The notes below the pieces were generated by a model. The model saw only the letters and a list, made by a program, of their open reading frames with translations, was not told the origin of the DNA and ran no database searches. From an uncultured Cellvibrio sp. (lineage in GTDB: Bacteria > Pseudomonadota > Gammaproteobacteria > Pseudomonadales > Cellvibrionaceae): a DNA stretch of 5,471 bases. The stretch is from positions 1 through 5,471 of the forward strand of contig CAMLRJ010000267.1 of the NCBI GenBank assembly GCA_946482345.1. The letters run 5' to 3'. The first letter of the stretch is position 1; each line of letters starts with the position of its first letter. This document shows, piece by piece, positions 5,017-5,471 of this stretch. A program made the position numbers and the translations under genes.

Positions 5017-5471
5017 ATGAAAAAAGTAAAGTTAGCAGTATTAATAGGGTTTGTCTTGAGCGTTGTCGGTTGCGCAAGTACAAATATCTATTCAGAAAAT
5101 GGCTTGGAGAAAGTATCTGCAATAGGACTTACTTGCAGCAAACCTATGGTCTTTACCAAAGACTGTTCAAGTCTTAGTGGCGCCACCAAAGCTATCAAGA
5201 TAGAAAATTACAAAATGAAAATTGCATCATCCGACGATGAAAAAACAATTTTAGTTATGGATAACAGTCCCGTGGTAAATTCTTTCAAGTCAGGATTAAC
5301 GTTGGGCATTAAAGACTATACATCAGAGTCGTCAAAAAATGGCTTTGAAGCTATGAAACGTTTCCTTTCAGCTAATAATATCAATATAACTCGTGTTGTA
5401 GTTATGGAGTCAGCAGGAACAGTTTTTGGCTATATAGTTGAATTATCTGAACCGGGCTATGAAGTTCTTAA
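5017..5471 (+). CDS. putative lipoprotein, C-terminus beyond the window
   Basis: 151 codons are visible and the frame is still open at the window end. The N-terminus is a type II signal peptide: M-K-K-V-K, a hydrophobic stretch, then a V-V-G-C lipobox with the lipidated Cys at residue 19. The next residues, A-S-T-N, lack an Asp at +2, so outer-membrane sorting is expected. The mature domain has two further cysteines (40 and 50), which might form a disulfide. A strand-rich stretch (K-A-I-K-I-E-N-Y-K-M-K-I-A, then K-T-I-L-V-M-D) and a later helix/strand pair (G-F-E-A-M-K-R-F-L-S-A-N-N-I-N-I-T-R-V-V-V-M-E-S) follow. I do not recognise the family. The gene has its own good Shine-Dalgarno and a long AT-rich leader, unlike a typical cassette ORF, so it may mark the return to non-cassette DNA. 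It is more AT-rich than trmO and serA. Confidence 0.85.
   Translation, partial: MKKVKLAVLIGFVLSVVGCASTNIYSENGLEKVSAIGLTCSKPMVFTKDCSSLSGATKAIKIENYKMKIASSDDEKTILVMDNSPVVNSFKSGLTLGIKDYTSESSKNGFEAMKRFLSANNINITRVVVMESAGTVFGYIVELSEPGYEVL

Overview
This is a chromosomal window from a Gram-negative bacterium, most likely a gammaproteobacterium. The SerA and TrmO proteins are of the Escherichia coli type along their whole length, and there are both a signal-peptide protein and a lipoprotein. The moderate base composition and frequent tta/att codons would suit a marine or soil lineage such as the Cellvibrionaceae, but that placement is a guess.

Layout. Positions 2-529 (+) hold the end of an alpha/beta hydrolase with a visible Ser-Asp-His triad. 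Ten bases later comes a DUF368 membrane protein of the PopT (undecaprenyl-phosphate translocase) family (540-1487, +), started by TTG behind a Shine-Dalgarno that overlaps the hydrolase stop codon. A 15-bp-stem bidirectional terminator (1492-1525) separates this operon from three genes on the minus strand. In transcription order these are trmO (4083-3361; tRNA m6t6A37 methyltransferase), serA (3245-2016; first enzyme of serine synthesis, with an ACT domain) and a small exported NTF2-like protein (1973-1524). An extended -10 promoter for serA lies in the trmO-serA gap.

The most unusual part is to the right of trmO. Positions 4193-4694 are a complete integron gene cassette: one ORF for a four-helix membrane protein followed by a well-formed attC site (4639-4700). 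The core site at the cassette's left end (GTTATGAGC, 4192-4200) is the exact reverse complement of the inverse core of its own attC (GCTCATAAC, 4637-4645), which is the signature of a circularly mobilised cassette. No integrase gene and no second well-formed attC are visible. This is therefore either a solitary cassette inserted at a secondary site, or the left edge of an integrase-less cassette cluster that runs off the window.

Immediately after the attC, a second short ORF starts 13 bases past the core site, again cassette-like. It appears to be broken by a one-base slip in an A5 tract. After an AT-rich gap comes a lipoprotein gene that is cut by the window end. The left two thirds of the window are ordinary housekeeping genes. 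The right 1.3 kb is accessory DNA, where the unrecognised proteins lie.
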